From Planctomycetaceae bacterium (GTDB lineage Bacteria > Planctomycetota > Planctomycetia > Planctomycetales > Planctomycetaceae), in contig JAGQPX010000127.1 in NCBI GenBank assembly GCA_020426505.1, positions 1-59,477 on the forward strand: a stretch of DNA of 59,477 nucleotides. Direction: 5' to 3'. Below the pieces are notes generated by a model that ran no database searches, had not been told where the DNA came from, and was given only the letters and a program-made list of their open reading frames with translations. Shown here one piece after another: positions 18,870-28,637 of this stretch; position 1 is the stretch's first letter; the number at the start of each line of letters is the position of its first letter. A program made the translations under genes and the position numbers.

Positions 18870-19244
18870 ATGTCCGCGCCCAAGATTCTTGTCGCCGACG
18901 ACAGCCGCACCATTCGTACACGGTTGAAGCAAATCCTGATTCCCGCTGGCTTTGAAGTGATCGAGGCCAGTTCGGGACAGGCCGCGCTCGAATGCATCAA
19001 ACGGGAGCCCCCCCTGCTGGCGGTCCTCGACATCAATATGCCGGACACCGACGGCTACGGCGTCTGCGAGGAACTCCAGAAACTGGGGCCGCCGTGCAGC
19101 GAGTTGCCCATCATCTTTCTCACCGCGATGGAATCCCATGCGCTCGAGATGCTCGGCGACAAACTCGGTGCGTACCTCCACAAGCCGGTCGACGCGAAAC
19201 GACTTCTCGATGCGGTTCACTCGCTTGCGGGGGTTCATCGCTGA
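18870..19244 (+). CDS. CheY-like single-domain response regulator
   Basis: 124 residues, a stand-alone receiver. Acidic pocket D10-D11, phospho-acceptor D54 (AVLDINMPD), T85 (IIFLTAME) and K105 (YLHKPVD) are all present, so it should be phosphorylated by the CheA encoded downstream. Start MSAPKILVAD at 18870; the open frame extends 16 residues upstream to 18822, but the added part is not receiver-like. First gene of the compact chemosensory cluster. No output domain, so output is by protein-protein contact. Confidence 0.92.
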   Translation: MSAPKILVADDSRTIRTRLKQILIPAGFEVIEASSGQAALECIKREPPLLAVLDINMPDTDGYGVCEELQKLGPPCSELPIIFLTAMESHALEMLGDKLGAYLHKPVDAKRLLDAVHSLAGVHR

Positions 19245-19247
19245 CGA

Positions 19248-19814
19248 ATGTCTGTTGTTCCAGTCCGAGACACCCCTTCGAAACTCACGTCTTTCACAAG
19301 CCAATTCACATTCATGCCAGAGACCAGCCCGCCACCGCCGACATCGCCCGCTCCCTGCAGCCATTCTCAAGGTGAAAGCAGGTCTGAGTGCGGTACAGCG
19401 TCGACATGGGACGTGTGGCTGAATGACTGGCAACAGCAACTCACAGCGACGGTCGGTGAGGTCTCCAATGAACTCAACGACATCATGGGGATGCTTTCAC
19501 CCGGGCGAGTCGCGGCACTCGCGCCTCCCGTCTCGACGGCCATCGAAGCCACGAGCCCGATTGAGGAGGAGCCGAGCATCTCTGCACCGGAGTTCGTCAC
19601 CGAACACCCCCTGCAACCGGTCAGCGTGATGACACCCGAAGAGAGCGTGACACCGAACGCGGCAGTCGCTCACTTCACCGATGAACAGATTTCGTCTGCT
19701 GTCGTCGGCGACGAGCAGATGCGGTTGTCTGCTCTCAAGGCACGACTTGCCGAGCGCCTTCGCGATCAGCTGGAAACTGTTGAATCCGAATCGGACAAGG
19801 AGGTTCCCCAATGA
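19248..19814 (+). CDS. Unknown protein of the chemosensory operon
   Basis: 188 residues if the ATG at 19248 is used, 166 if translation begins at 19314 (MPETSPPPPTSPAP). The N-terminal part is Pro/Ser-rich and probably disordered. A short amphipathic segment follows (WDVWLNDWQQQLTATVGEVS), then an acidic linker, then a basic helix near the end (RLSALKARLAERLRDQL). No domain recognised. It overlaps the next gene (cheW-like) by ATGA, so the two are probably translationally coupled. Inference: a small scaffold or CheA/CheW-binding peptide carrier. Confidence 0.7.
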   Translation: MSVVPVRDTPSKLTSFTSQFTFMPETSPPPPTSPAPCSHSQGESRSECGTASTWDVWLNDWQQQLTATVGEVSNELNDIMGMLSPGRVAALAPPVSTAIEATSPIEEEPSISAPEFVTEHPLQPVSVMTPEESVTPNAAVAHFTDEQISSAVVGDEQMRLSALKARLAERLRDQLETVESESDKEVPQ

Positions 19815-20338
19815 ACGTCACTTCCGCTCAAGCTTCGGGCCAGTATTGCGTCTTCAGTGTTCGGCAGGAAACGTTTGCCGTGGATGCAACCGACGTCCGC
19901 GAGATTGTGGAGATGGCGCCGATCGTCTCAGTCCCCCATGCGCCGTCCTGTCTGGCAGGACTCTGCCATGTGCGGAATGAGTTTGTCCCGGTACTTCTCT
20001 TATCGCCGTTCACCTCAGACTCGTCGACAGACCTCGGCGGGTTATCACTCCTGCTGCTCATCGACGGTCCACACGGTGTCTGGGCGTTGGCGATCTCTCA
20101 AGTGATCGGCCTGGAGCGTCTCGGACAGACTGCGTTCGAAAGAGAGCACTCGTCAACTCAGCCCAACGTGGTCACAGGAAGCACCCGCTGGCGCGAGAGA
20201 GTTGTGCGAATCCTTGACATGGACGCTCTCGCCCTGGAAGCGGCTTCTTCGGTCGAGCACGCCTGGACGTTGGTGTCGAACACGACCAATCCCTCGAATC
20301 ACCTCGCCGTCAACTGCGGTCGGCAGACCGCGTCCTGA
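19811..20338 (+). CDS. CheW-like coupling protein
   Basis: 175 residues. The CheW fold is visible: opening strand YCVFSVRQETFAVDATDVREI, then the VPHAPSCLAGLCHVRNEFVPVL turn (split here as APSCLAGLCHVRNEFVPV), typical of the segment that docks receptor and CheA. Length and layout match CheW, with a short C-terminal extension. Overlaps the preceding gene by four bases. Family role: adaptor linking the methyl-accepting protein to CheA in the array. Confidence 0.88.
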   Translation: MNVTSAQASGQYCVFSVRQETFAVDATDVREIVEMAPIVSVPHAPSCLAGLCHVRNEFVPVLLLSPFTSDSSTDLGGLSLLLLIDGPHGVWALAISQVIGLERLGQTAFEREHSSTQPNVVTGSTRWRERVVRILDMDALALEAASSVEHAWTLVSNTTNPSNHLAVNCGRQTAS

Positions 20339-20350
20339 GGTTCCCCACTC

Positions 20351-21733
20351 ATGAAACTCAAACATTTCCTCACCCTGTCTCACGTGATCGTCGCCTGCAT
20401 TGGTGCAGTCGTCGCCACGGTTGCTTCTTCGTTTTCCGGCTCAATGATCGTGGCGGGGGGGCTGAGCATCGGACTTGGAGCGTGTGTTGGTCTGGTCGTC
20501 AGCCGGGTACTTGGCAGAGGATTGCGACAGATTCAGAAGGCGGATCATGCCGGCGCGGATGCGCCCGTTGCGTCGCATCCGATCTGGGAAATCGAGCTCG
20601 TGATGGAGCAGGTGCAATCCCGAGCGGCACGCTGGTCCGATATCGGGTCTTCTGCGAAGTACCAGTCGCGGGAGATCGAGATGCTTCTCGACCTGATCCA
20701 TCAGGAGTTGGACGACGAGACGATTGATCGCACGGGGACTCCCTTCGCGGAACTCAAGCGGACGCTGAAGGACCTGACGACGCGGGTACAGTCCGAACTG
20801 GATCATATGGTCACTCCCATTGGTGAGATTCAGGAAACAACGAGTCGGATGACGGCTGTCTCCGAGGAACAGACGGAGGCGGTGAATCGAACGACGACGT
20901 ACGTCGAACAGCTGTCGTTACAGTTCGACGCCGTGGCCGCCGATGCCAATGCTGCCGGTAAATCCATTCGCAAAGGGGGAGAAGTTGCCGGTCAGGCACA
21001 TGAGATGGTGAACGAGCACCTCGAACAGATCGAAGCGACGCGGCGTCGCATCGAAGCGACGGAACGCAAGTTGCGAACGCTCGGGGAACGGACCGAAACG
21101 ATCGAAGGGATTCTCGAAACGATTACTGAAATCTCTGCACGTACGGACTTGCTGGCCCTCAATGCGTCGATCGAATCGCTGCGCGCCGGGGAACAGGGGC
21201 GCGGCTTCTCCGTTGTCGCCGAGGAGGTTCGCAAACTTGCTGAGCAGACAACGGAATCAACTCGACAGGCTGCTGAGATCGCCGAAACGATCAAGATCGA
21301 AACAGACGAGTCGATCCGTGCATTAACCGAGCAACGTGAAGAAGTGCTCGCCGAGATGCAGAAAATGTCGTCAACGAACAGTTCCCTCAACTCGATTCAA
21401 GAGACCTGTCGCGAGTCTTTTGAACACCTTGAGGACATTTCGCGAACGGCTGCCCAACAGTTGCATCTCACGCAAGATCTGGTGGTCGCGGTTGAACGCA
21501 TCTCGGAGACAACTCGCAAGCACCGAACGTTCGCGGAGGGTGCCGGCTGGGCCGCGCGGTCTCTCAATCAATCATTCGGCGCTCTCGACTTCGCGCTCGC
21601 TCCTCTGCGATGCGGGTTGCAGGTCGAACGCACCGCCGTCTCTCGACACAGTGACAACGAACTCCCCGATGACATCTCGCTGACAGACGAATTCTTGAGG
21701 CCGCTGATCCCGGAAATGAGCGAGGCACACTAG
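20351..21733 (+). CDS. Methyl-accepting chemotaxis protein without periplasmic domain
   Basis: 460 residues. Two transmembrane helices at about 10-27 and 31-50 are separated by only a few residues, so there is essentially no periplasmic sensor loop. A cytoplasmic coiled-coil stalk follows. The conserved signalling tip lies at about 255-305 ([40 protein letters not shown]). No HAMP, PAS or ligand-binding domain recognised. It may sense a membrane-related or cytoplasmic state, or be driven by another cluster protein. Twelve bases separate it from the cheW stop. Confidence 0.92.
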   Translation: MKLKHFLTLSHVIVACIGAVVATVASSFSGSMIVAGGLSIGLGACVGLVVSRVLGRGLRQIQKADHAGADAPVASHPIWEIELVMEQVQSRAARWSDIGSSAKYQSREIEMLLDLIHQELDDETIDRTGTPFAELKRTLKDLTTRVQSELDHMVTPIGEIQETTSRMTAVSEEQTEAVNRTTTYVEQLSLQFDAVAADANAAGKSIRKGGEVAGQAHEMVNEHLEQIEATRRRIEATERKLRTLGERTETIEGILETITEISARTDLLALNASIESLRAGEQGRGFSVVAEEVRKLAEQTTESTRQAAEIAETIKIETDESIRALTEQREEVLAEMQKMSSTNSSLNSIQETCRESFEHLEDISRTAAQQLHLTQDLVVAVERISETTRKHRTFAEGAGWAARSLNQSFGALDFALAPLRCGLQVERTAVSRHSDNELPDDISLTDEFLRPLIPEMSEAH

Positions 21734-21742
21734 GCAATCGTC

Positions 21743-24643
21743 ATGAGCATGACTGAGCAACATCCCGGCTCTGTCGACGAACTGCTGACTCCGGTCGAGC
21801 AGGCGCTCAGCCGCTGCGCCGACGATGCCTCACGGGCCGGTGACGCGCAGCAGGCACTTGCTCAGTTGGCCGTCGCGGTCGAACTGATTGCTGACGAATC
21901 ATGGCTGAACGGCGTGCGCACCTTGGCGAGCCTGCTGGAAATCGTCGGATGCTTCGCTGACGGCTCGGATGAGCAGATGGCTCAGGTCAGTCGGGACATC
22001 GTCGAGTTCGTGCAGACATCGCTGCCGCAGATCGGAGAGGCGCTCGAAGACCCGCAAGCCGATTCGATCTCGGCGATGCTTGAACTCGTTGACGAGTCGC
22101 ACAAGCGTTGGGGCGAATACCTGACTCTCGTGGGGAGCGGCACCAGTTGGACAACGTCGCATTTCTCGGATGACGAGATCGAAGCGATTAACGACGCGAA
22201 TGATACGATCGACACCGCATCGCCCCAACAGGTCGATTTGATTCTGTCTGCATTGGGAGGGGGTGTCGAACTCGCGGACGAGTCTGTCGACGTGGAGATC
22301 GTCAACACCGAACGTGAGCCGGAGTCGATCACGCCGGCGGAGATCGAGGGCGGGCTCAATGCCTTCACGCCGCAACAGGTTGAGATGGACTCCGAGTTAC
22401 TCGAAGCCTATCTGGAAGATGTCGAGCAATGTCTCGGGTCGATGGAGCGATCTGTTCTCCGCCATGAGCAGAACCCACAATCGTCTGAATCGATTCAGCA
22501 GGTCGAGCGAGACCTGCACACGTTGAAGGGTGCATCGGCAAGCGTCGGGCTGAGCAAGCTGGCGGAACACATTCACGGTGTCGAAGAGTGGTTGCAGTCG
22601 CAAGAGAGATCGGACCACGGCATCCAGTTAGACCCGGTGCTGAACTGCGTCGACGCGGTGCGAATGCAGGTCGAATCACTTCAACGACTCGCTTCATCAC
22701 GACCGCCGTCTGCGCCGCGGATCGTGTCCCAGCCTTTGACGTCGACACGTCCCAAGGCACCGCTGCCGGCACCATCAAGTACCCTGCCAATTTCTGTCGG
22801 ATACGAGCGACCTGAGGAACCGGGTGATGAGTCGGTCCGGGTCAGGTCGTCACAGCTTGACCGCTTGATGGACATTCTTGTCGAACTCGTCACCTGGCGG
22901 AGAAGACGTGACCAACGTGTGATCGAAATCGAGCGGGCCGCGGAGGAGCTGACACGCTGCACTCTTCGCCTTGAATCAGTCGCAAACCAACAGGACTTGG
23001 GCCACGCCGGTTTGACTGCTGCGAACCGTGATGAAACAACGGCTCACGAACAACGGACACGTCGATCGCTTCAGGAGATCACCAGTGATGTGCGAGAGAT
23101 TGCCTCCACATTGACCGGTGTGCGGCGATCGCTGGCGGAAGAGAATCGATCGGTCTCACAATTCCTGCAGGAATTCCGTCAGCAACTTGTCGAGCTGCGC
23201 CGACTGCCGTTGACCGGACTCTTTCAGCGACTCCAGCGCGTTGCCCGTGATGCGGCTCGTGTCGAGCAGAAGCAGGTCCGGCTCGAATTCATCGGCGAAC
23301 ATGCAGGGTTGGAGCGGTCACTTCAGGAGCGGTTGTACGAGCCGCTGCTGCATCTCGTCCGCAATGCGGTCGGACACGGCATCGAGACACCCGACGATCG
23401 CAAGGAGGCGGGCAAACCGGTTGAGGGAACGATCACTCTGGAAGCGTACGGTAGTTCGCACCTGCTGGTTCTGGAAATCCGCGATGATGGCGCAGGTCTC
23501 GACTATGACGCCATCCGGAGGCGCGGTGTGCAGCGAGGATTACTTTCGGACGGCCAGTCGGCCACGGAGCAGGAACTCTCGCGACTGATCTTTCAGTCCG
23601 GATTCTCGACACGAACTGAGACGAATGCGATTGCCGGTCGTGGTGTCGGCATGGACGTTGTCGCGACCGCGTTGGACCGGTTTAACTGCCAGATCGAGGT
23701 CGACTCCGTTCGCGGAAAGGGGACGACGATCCGTCTGAGTATCCCGTTATCGTCGGTCATCGAACACACGATGATCTTCCGAGCGGGCGGTCAGCTGTTC
23801 GGGCTGCCCACTCCGTTTGTCCAGGCAACCTCCAACGCCATTGACTCCTCGTGGCCTCCCAAGACGGTAGACCGCTCAAGGCATCTGTCACTTACTGATT
23901 TTCTCGGAATTGAGCGGGCCGAAGAGACGGTCAATCAACGGACGTTGACCGTGGAACAACTGTCAGACGGTCGCGGAGGTCAGAAGAACTCAGATCAATC
24001 TCGGTCGAAGAGACCAAAGGACGGTCAGGGTGGTCAGCTCCACTTCGCCATCGACGACTTGCTGGGGACGGAAGAAGTGGTCGTGCGTCCGCTGCCGTCG
24101 ATACTGCGGCGACATCCGCTGTTGAGTGGCGTGAGCCTCTCCGGCGCGGGCGAAGTCGTGCTGCTGTTGGACGGTAACCGATTCATCCAGGCGGGGACGA
24201 TCTTCGCGCAGGCATGTTCTGACAGCGAAGCAATCCCAGCGACACTGGCGGCGGCCGAATCGCCGCGTCGCATTCTCGTCGCAGACGATTCACTGAGTGC
24301 ACGAAAGCGGTTGGTCCAGACATTGACTCGGTATCGATTCGACATCACTGAAGTCGGCGACGGTGCTGAAGCACTCGACGTGTTGCGGACAGAAACATTC
24401 GACGCGGTCTTCTCTGATCTGGAGATGCCTCGCCTCAGCGGATTCGATCTGTTGTCACAACTCAAGGGGAGCAACCGGCACCCTTGTGAGCCCGTGGTGA
24501 TCGTGACGACTCGCACAGAGCCGGAAATCCAGAAGCGTGCACATCAACTGGGAGCGGACGGGTTTCTCGCGAAACCGGTCAGCCCGGATTCTGTTGATGA
24601 TGTCCTGCGAAAACTCGACATGATTTCTCTGACGAAGAACTGA
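21743..24643 (+). CDS. cheA: CheA-type hybrid histidine kinase with C-terminal receiver
   Basis: 966 residues. About 1-140 is an extra helical domain, possibly a degenerate Hpt with no HxLKG motif. The functional Hpt is at about 215-310 with His259 in DLHTLKGAS. The dimerisation helices are at about 360-480. The ATPase domain follows with N-box HLVRNAVGHG (Asn541), G1 DDGAGLD and G2 AGRGVGMDV. The CheW-like regulatory domain begins IEHTMIFRAGGQLFGLP. A receiver domain (about 845-966) carries the acidic pair in LVADDSLS and phospho-acceptor Asp892 (FSDLEMP). This arrangement is typical of alternative-function chemosensory systems (FrzE/ChpA-like) rather than flagellar CheA. Nine bases after the MCP stop. 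Confidence 0.95.
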   Translation: MSMTEQHPGSVDELLTPVEQALSRCADDASRAGDAQQALAQLAVAVELIADESWLNGVRTLASLLEIVGCFADGSDEQMAQVSRDIVEFVQTSLPQIGEALEDPQADSISAMLELVDESHKRWGEYLTLVGSGTSWTTSHFSDDEIEAINDANDTIDTASPQQVDLILSALGGGVELADESVDVEIVNTEREPESITPAEIEGGLNAFTPQQVEMDSELLEAYLEDVEQCLGSMERSVLRHEQNPQSSESIQQVERDLHTLKGASASVGLSKLAEHIHGVEEWLQSQERSDHGIQLDPVLNCVDAVRMQVESLQRLASSRPPSAPRIVSQPLTSTRPKAPLPAPSSTLPISVGYERPEEPGDESVRVRSSQLDRLMDILVELVTWRRRRDQRVIEIERAAEELTRCTLRLESVANQQDLGHAGLTAANRDETTAHEQRTRRSLQEITSDVREIASTLTGVRRSLAEENRSVSQFLQEFRQQLVELRRLPLTGLFQRLQRVARDAARVEQKQVRLEFIGEHAGLERSLQERLYEPLLHLVRNAVGHGIETPDDRKEAGKPVEGTITLEAYGSSHLLVLEIRDDGAGLDYDAIRRRGVQRGLLSDGQSATEQELSRLIFQSGFSTRTETNAIAGRGVGMDVVATALDRFNCQIEVDSVRGKGTTIRLSIPLSSVIEHTMIFRAGGQLFGLPTPFVQATSNAIDSSWPPKTVDRSRHLSLTDFLGIERAEETVNQRTLTVEQLSDGRGGQKNSDQSRSKRPKDGQGGQLHFAIDDLLGTEEVVVRPLPSILRRHPLLSGVSLSGAGEVVLLLDGNRFIQAGTIFAQACSDSEAIPATLAAAESPRRILVADDSLSARKRLVQTLTRYRFDITEVGDGAEALDVLRTETFDAVFSDLEMPRLSGFDLLSQLKGSNRHPCEPVVIVTTRTEPEIQKRAHQLGADGFLAKPVSPDSVDDVLRKLDMISLTKN

Positions 24644-24657
24644 AAGAAGATAGACTC

Positions 24658-26241
24658 ATGAGCCAGAAAACAATCTTGGTGATCGACGACAGCGCGACGA
24701 TTCGACGTTTGGTCGATAACACGCTCAGCCCCGAGGGGTATCGCGTGATCCTCGCGCCGAATGCCGAGGAGGGACTTGAGCAAGCTCGTACCGTCAAGCC
24801 GGACATGATCCTGCTGGATCACCAACTCCCCGGCACAACGGGTTTCGACGTTTGTGAGCAACTCCTCACGATTCCCGAGGTGCAACACACACCGGTCGTT
24901 GTCAGTTCGACTTTGCGGAAGAAGGCGTATGTTGAATACGCCGACTCACCCAATGTGGTCGACATGCTTCCGAAACCTTACACGGAAGATCTGCTCATCA
25001 CCACGGTTGAGAACGCGCTCGACACCGGAAGTCTCATCGTGCAGTCGCAGGCCGACGGCACGGCAGTTCCGGAAGTGATCAACGCCTTGGAAGAGGCCGA
25101 CTTCGCCGGGACCTTCAACTCGTTCTCGCTTCGTGAGGTGCTCGACTTCGTCAACAACAGCACCAAGAGCGGAGTTCTCGAAGTGCAGGCCGGCGCGGCG
25201 CGCATCTGGTTCTACGTGGATGAGGGACGCATTCAAGCTGTCACCGGGACCGGCATCGACTCGAAGGAGATCGCCCAGTCGCTGCCCGCGTCGCTTCGTG
25301 ATATTGCTCCGGTGTTGAACCTGACCGTCGGCGGCAAACTCTGCTCGGAGGTCGATGGACTCGTCGAGCTGTTGGATCGCAAGGTTCTCGACCCCCGTCT
25401 TCTGAGGCAGGTGCTTCGACATCAGGCGGCCATGCTGGTCTGGAAGTGTTTCCACAGTGAGCTCAAGGGGTTTCGCTTCGAGACGGGCCGCATGCCCTCA
25501 CCATTGTTCCGTAAGCTGCCATTGGATTCGAGCCTTGCCGCCCTCACCGTCGAGGCGGCTGTGCACTGCCCAGCGCATGAACTCGCCGAGGAAAACAGCA
25601 GCACCCACTATTCACGTCGGGCGATTCGTGGACAGAACCTCGATCGTGCGGGTCTGTCGGCTCAGCATCTCAAAGTGTTGAACGGTGTCAGCGAACCGAT
25701 CACCGCCGCGAATCTCGCGACACAACTGGGAATGGACCCCGACGAAACTCGACGTGTGCTGCAGGGGCTCAGCCGTGCAGACCTGATCGATCGCAAGTCG
25801 GTCGGACAGGTCCCGCAAGTGGTCGTGCTGGAAGGGAATGCCGACTGGGCTCGCTCGCTGCGGCTGGGGGCACAGCAGTACTCAGAGCAGTTCAACCTAA
25901 AGATCGTCCGGGATCAACTGGCTGTCCGTCTGTTGCTTAAGAGGAGTCGACCGGACGTCCTTATCCTCCCGTTGGAGGCAGACGGAGAAATCACCTTCGC
26001 TGCACAGGCTCAGCAGGAATTGGCAGCAAAGGATGCTGACGTCCGAATCGTGGGCGTGTTGTCGTCAACGGACGATCGCGACACGCCTCGCCACACACCT
26101 GTGGCCTGTGACGCGTACCTGACGCGACATTACTCGGCCGAACAGTGTTTGAAGGCCGTGGAGCAGGCGATGTCCGACGAACCGGTCACACAAGTTGCCG
26201 AGTCCCACGAATCGCCTTCACTTGCGACATGTGCCTCCTGA
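24658..26241 (+). CDS. PatA-like regulator: receiver + DUF4388
   Basis: 527 residues. Receiver domain 1-125 with D10, D11 and phospho-acceptor D54 (MILLDHQLPG) and a KPY end loop. A DUF4388/PatA-type domain at about 140-300 (FSLREVLDFVNNSTKSGVLE, then ARIWFYVDEGRIQAV), common in cyanobacterial and deltaproteobacterial regulators and thought to mediate protein interactions. A winged-helix-like segment at about 340-385 (VLNGVSEPITAANLATQLGM). The last 130 residues look like a second, degenerate receiver without a clear acceptor Asp. Fourteen bases after cheA, so it is a likely direct phosphorylation target. Confidence 0.88.
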   Translation: MSQKTILVIDDSATIRRLVDNTLSPEGYRVILAPNAEEGLEQARTVKPDMILLDHQLPGTTGFDVCEQLLTIPEVQHTPVVVSSTLRKKAYVEYADSPNVVDMLPKPYTEDLLITTVENALDTGSLIVQSQADGTAVPEVINALEEADFAGTFNSFSLREVLDFVNNSTKSGVLEVQAGAARIWFYVDEGRIQAVTGTGIDSKEIAQSLPASLRDIAPVLNLTVGGKLCSEVDGLVELLDRKVLDPRLLRQVLRHQAAMLVWKCFHSELKGFRFETGRMPSPLFRKLPLDSSLAALTVEAAVHCPAHELAEENSSTHYSRRAIRGQNLDRAGLSAQHLKVLNGVSEPITAANLATQLGMDPDETRRVLQGLSRADLIDRKSVGQVPQVVVLEGNADWARSLRLGAQQYSEQFNLKIVRDQLAVRLLLKRSRPDVLILPLEADGEITFAAQAQQELAAKDADVRIVGVLSSTDDRDTPRHTPVACDAYLTRHYSAEQCLKAVEQAMSDEPVTQVAESHESPSLATCAS

Positions 26242-26263
26242 TTCGAAAGAGATGGAAAACTCC

Positions 26264-27814
26264 ATGATGTCTGCAACCACCAATAATCAACAGATGATGT
26301 TGTATCGCCTGCAGGTCTTCGGTCCTGACGGTGCAGTCTTCCAGCACGAGCTCAAGCCGGGACACGTGTTGATCGTCGGGAGTAGCGCCGCATGCGGACT
26401 GCGCCTCGATCACCGTTCGGTCTCTGGCATGCACTGCTCGATGGAGCCCGATGACGAGGGGATCAAGTTGCGGGACTGGAGCTCCGACGAAGGGACGTTC
26501 GTCGACACCAGTCGCGTGGAGACGGAGATTTACGTTCAACCCGGATCAGAAATCCGCATTGCTGATTATCGACTTGTGGTCCATGGCGTTCCGTTGACGG
26601 CAAGACGGAGCATGACGACCGACGTCGCATCGCCGCCTCCCATTCCAGTGCAAGTCGAACCGGCAGACGTGACACTCGAACAAGGGGCTTTCCTGAGCGA
26701 TGAACCATTTTCATCCGACACAGATCGCTCGTCACTCATCCATCACGACGACATCCCGTCCGACGCGATCGATAACTCCTGGAGTTCCCGTGATTCGTCG
26801 GAACCAGAGTGGAACCGTGACTTCGATCCCTGGGACAGTCCCGATGAACCGAACTTCTCTCATCCGACAGAGCGAGACGCCTTAGAGAGTCACGGGACAT
26901 CAGCATCGGGATACGATCGCGACGCGTTTCGTGATGACACGAATGAGCTTCTGCAGGCGGAGTTGGAATTCCTGCGGGCCGAACTCGCTGACCGCGATGC
27001 GCGTCTGCATGACTTGGAGACGGACTCCAGATCGACCATCGGCGTCGAGCCGATCGCCGACACGATCAGCAAGGACGAGGCTGAGTCTCTGGTCGGTCGT
27101 CTGGAACAACTCCTCATCGAGTTAGACGAGAAGGACGAGCAGATCGCGACGTTGTCCGACCTGCTGCGTGACTCAGAAGACGCTGTCGAAGCGGCCGACG
27201 AGGAGCGTCAACAGATGGAGACATGGATCGGAGAAGTCGAGCGGCGGGTCGGTCAATGGCAGGAGGAGTGGCACGCTGAACGCGACAGACTCAAACAGTC
27301 GATCGACGAGGTCACTGAACAGCGAGACCGGGCGGAACAGCAGCTTGCATCGGGTGGTGCGGCGGCCGCGCCAGCACAGTCGACCAGTGAGGAATTCCTC
27401 CAACAGATTCGCGAGGAGTATTCACGGTTGAAAGAAAAGTTCCTTGCGCTGGAGCAAGACCGCGAACAGCTGCAAAGTCAGTTGGAGAATGTCGGCAAGA
27501 CTGATATCGAACAACGGTTGAAGGCCGCAGTGGATGCCGCTCTGCGCGAGGAGCGACTCGAACTCGCACAGGAGAAAGCGGCGATCGCCCGGTTGAAGAG
27601 TGAAGTGGCGAAGCAACAGGAGGATTTCGAGTCTCGCAGCCTCCGTAATGAAGACGACCACAAGGACAGTGCCGATCTCCGAATTCGGGCATTTCGCGAA
27701 CACCTCCGGGAGATTCACGAGACCGATCCCAGACCGGTGCAGGCGCCAAGTTTTGCCGATCGCATGGGAAAACTCTGGCGAAAGCTGGAAGGCCGTCCCC
27801 TCGACACGGACTGA
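26264..27814 (+). CDS. Degenerate FHA domain + long coiled coil protein
   Basis: About 516 residues from the ATG at 26264, selected for GGAAA at the right distance; the ATG at 26252 is an alternative. An FHA-like fold at about 11-105, but the usual GR motif reads VGSSAAC and the NGTFVNG motif reads DEGTFVDTS, so the phosphothreonine-contacting Arg and Asn are altered. Binding of phosphopeptides is doubtful. An acidic Ser/Asp-rich linker follows, then heptad-rich coiled coils (about 220-470, for example LLQAELEFLRAELADRDARL and LEQDREQLQSQLENV). The end is basic (ADRMGKLWRKLEGRP). The last receiver-operon gene before a gap holding a repeat. Likely a structural or adaptor protein. Confidence 0.82.
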   Translation: MMSATTNNQQMMLYRLQVFGPDGAVFQHELKPGHVLIVGSSAACGLRLDHRSVSGMHCSMEPDDEGIKLRDWSSDEGTFVDTSRVETEIYVQPGSEIRIADYRLVVHGVPLTARRSMTTDVASPPPIPVQVEPADVTLEQGAFLSDEPFSSDTDRSSLIHHDDIPSDAIDNSWSSRDSSEPEWNRDFDPWDSPDEPNFSHPTERDALESHGTSASGYDRDAFRDDTNELLQAELEFLRAELADRDARLHDLETDSRSTIGVEPIADTISKDEAESLVGRLEQLLIELDEKDEQIATLSDLLRDSEDAVEAADEERQQMETWIGEVERRVGQWQEEWHAERDRLKQSIDEVTEQRDRAEQQLASGGAAAAPAQSTSEEFLQQIREEYSRLKEKFLALEQDREQLQSQLENVGKTDIEQRLKAAVDAALREERLELAQEKAAIARLKSEVAKQQEDFESRSLRNEDDHKDSADLRIRAFREHLREIHETDPRPVQAPSFADRMGKLWRKLEGRPLDTD

Positions 27815-27898
27815 CCTGGCTCGACGCAACGACATTCAACCAACTTTTCAATCCTTACCTTTGATGAGAGTTTGATAGATCGATAGCGAATCAGCAGC

Positions 27899-27976
27899 GG
27901 TGGCAGGGTCAGAAGCGAAGCGGATGGCCCTGCGATCATCGATCCGAGCCTTCCCGTTGGTCAGACCCGGCCACCC
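27899..27976. repeat. 78-bp dispersed repeat, copy 1
   Basis: Starts GGTGGCAGGGTCAG and ends CAGACCCGGCCACCC, so the termini are imperfect inverted repeats. A second copy of exactly the same length lies at 53684-53761, with about 10 substitutions and no gaps (roughly 87 percent identity by eye). The centre contains CGATC...GATC in both copies, allowing a central hairpin. No coding capacity. It lies in the 218-base gap between the FHA protein gene and the coiled-coil gene and may end or stabilise the upstream transcript. Class: REP-like or MITE-like small element. Confidence 0.75.
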
Positions 27977-28032
27977 AACGGAACTCATCAATCATACCGA
28001 CTCTCAGTCGCCTAACATGACGCGAGCCAATC

Positions 28033-28599
28033 ATGGATCTTTCCATTCAACAATCCGCCCTCCAGCAACGTCGAGATGACACGATCGCGGCGGATAGCCG
28101 CGACCCTCAACAGGTCGAGGAGTGTGCGATTCGCCTCGTGACCTTGAGTGAGCGGTTGTCGAGGTTTCTCAGTGGCCACGTCGAACGTTTGCAGGAGGCG
28201 GCACGCGAGATCAAGTCGGCGGCACAACTTCAGGCCAAGTACGAAGCGATGACGGCTGAGTTCACAAAGAAACAGCAGGAGTGGGAACGTCATCGAGAGG
28301 CCGAGTCGCAACGAATGGCAGCCGATGCACGACTTTTGTCCGATGCATGGGATCAGATCGAGAATGAACGACGAGAGCGGCTGAGCCACGGTCACACTCA
28401 CGACATGCCGAGTGCCGGGTACTCGACGCCCGAAGTCAGTCATCAGGAGACACAGGCCAGTCCGGCCCCGCAGACGAATCATTCCCTGTCGGATACGGCC
28501 TTGTTCGACATGGGGGTGCCGAAGTCCGCCCAACCGTCGACGGTCCAGTTCCAACAGTTGAAACGAGAAATCAGACAACACGCGCGGCGCAGCCGATAA
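28033..28599 (+). CDS. Coiled-coil hypothetical protein
   Basis: 188 residues. Helical, charged and Gln/Glu-rich through about residue 120 (LQEAAREIKSAAQLQAKYEA, FTKKQQEWERHREAESQ), then a Ser/Pro/His-rich linker and a basic C-terminal helix (FQQLKREIRQHARRSR). No known domain, no membrane segment. The opening helix resembles generic four-helix or coiled-coil adaptor proteins. It sits in the same orientation between the chemosensory genes and the SUMF/GTPase genes, with 38 bases to the next start. Confidence 0.65.
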   Translation: MDLSIQQSALQQRRDDTIAADSRDPQQVEECAIRLVTLSERLSRFLSGHVERLQEAAREIKSAAQLQAKYEAMTAEFTKKQQEWERHREAESQRMAADARLLSDAWDQIENERRERLSHGHTHDMPSAGYSTPEVSHQETQASPAPQTNHSLSDTALFDMGVPKSAQPSTVQFQQLKREIRQHARRSR

Positions 28600-28637
28600 T
28601 TGCGGGTCCAAAGATTTGTAAACTCAGGAGTGATGTG

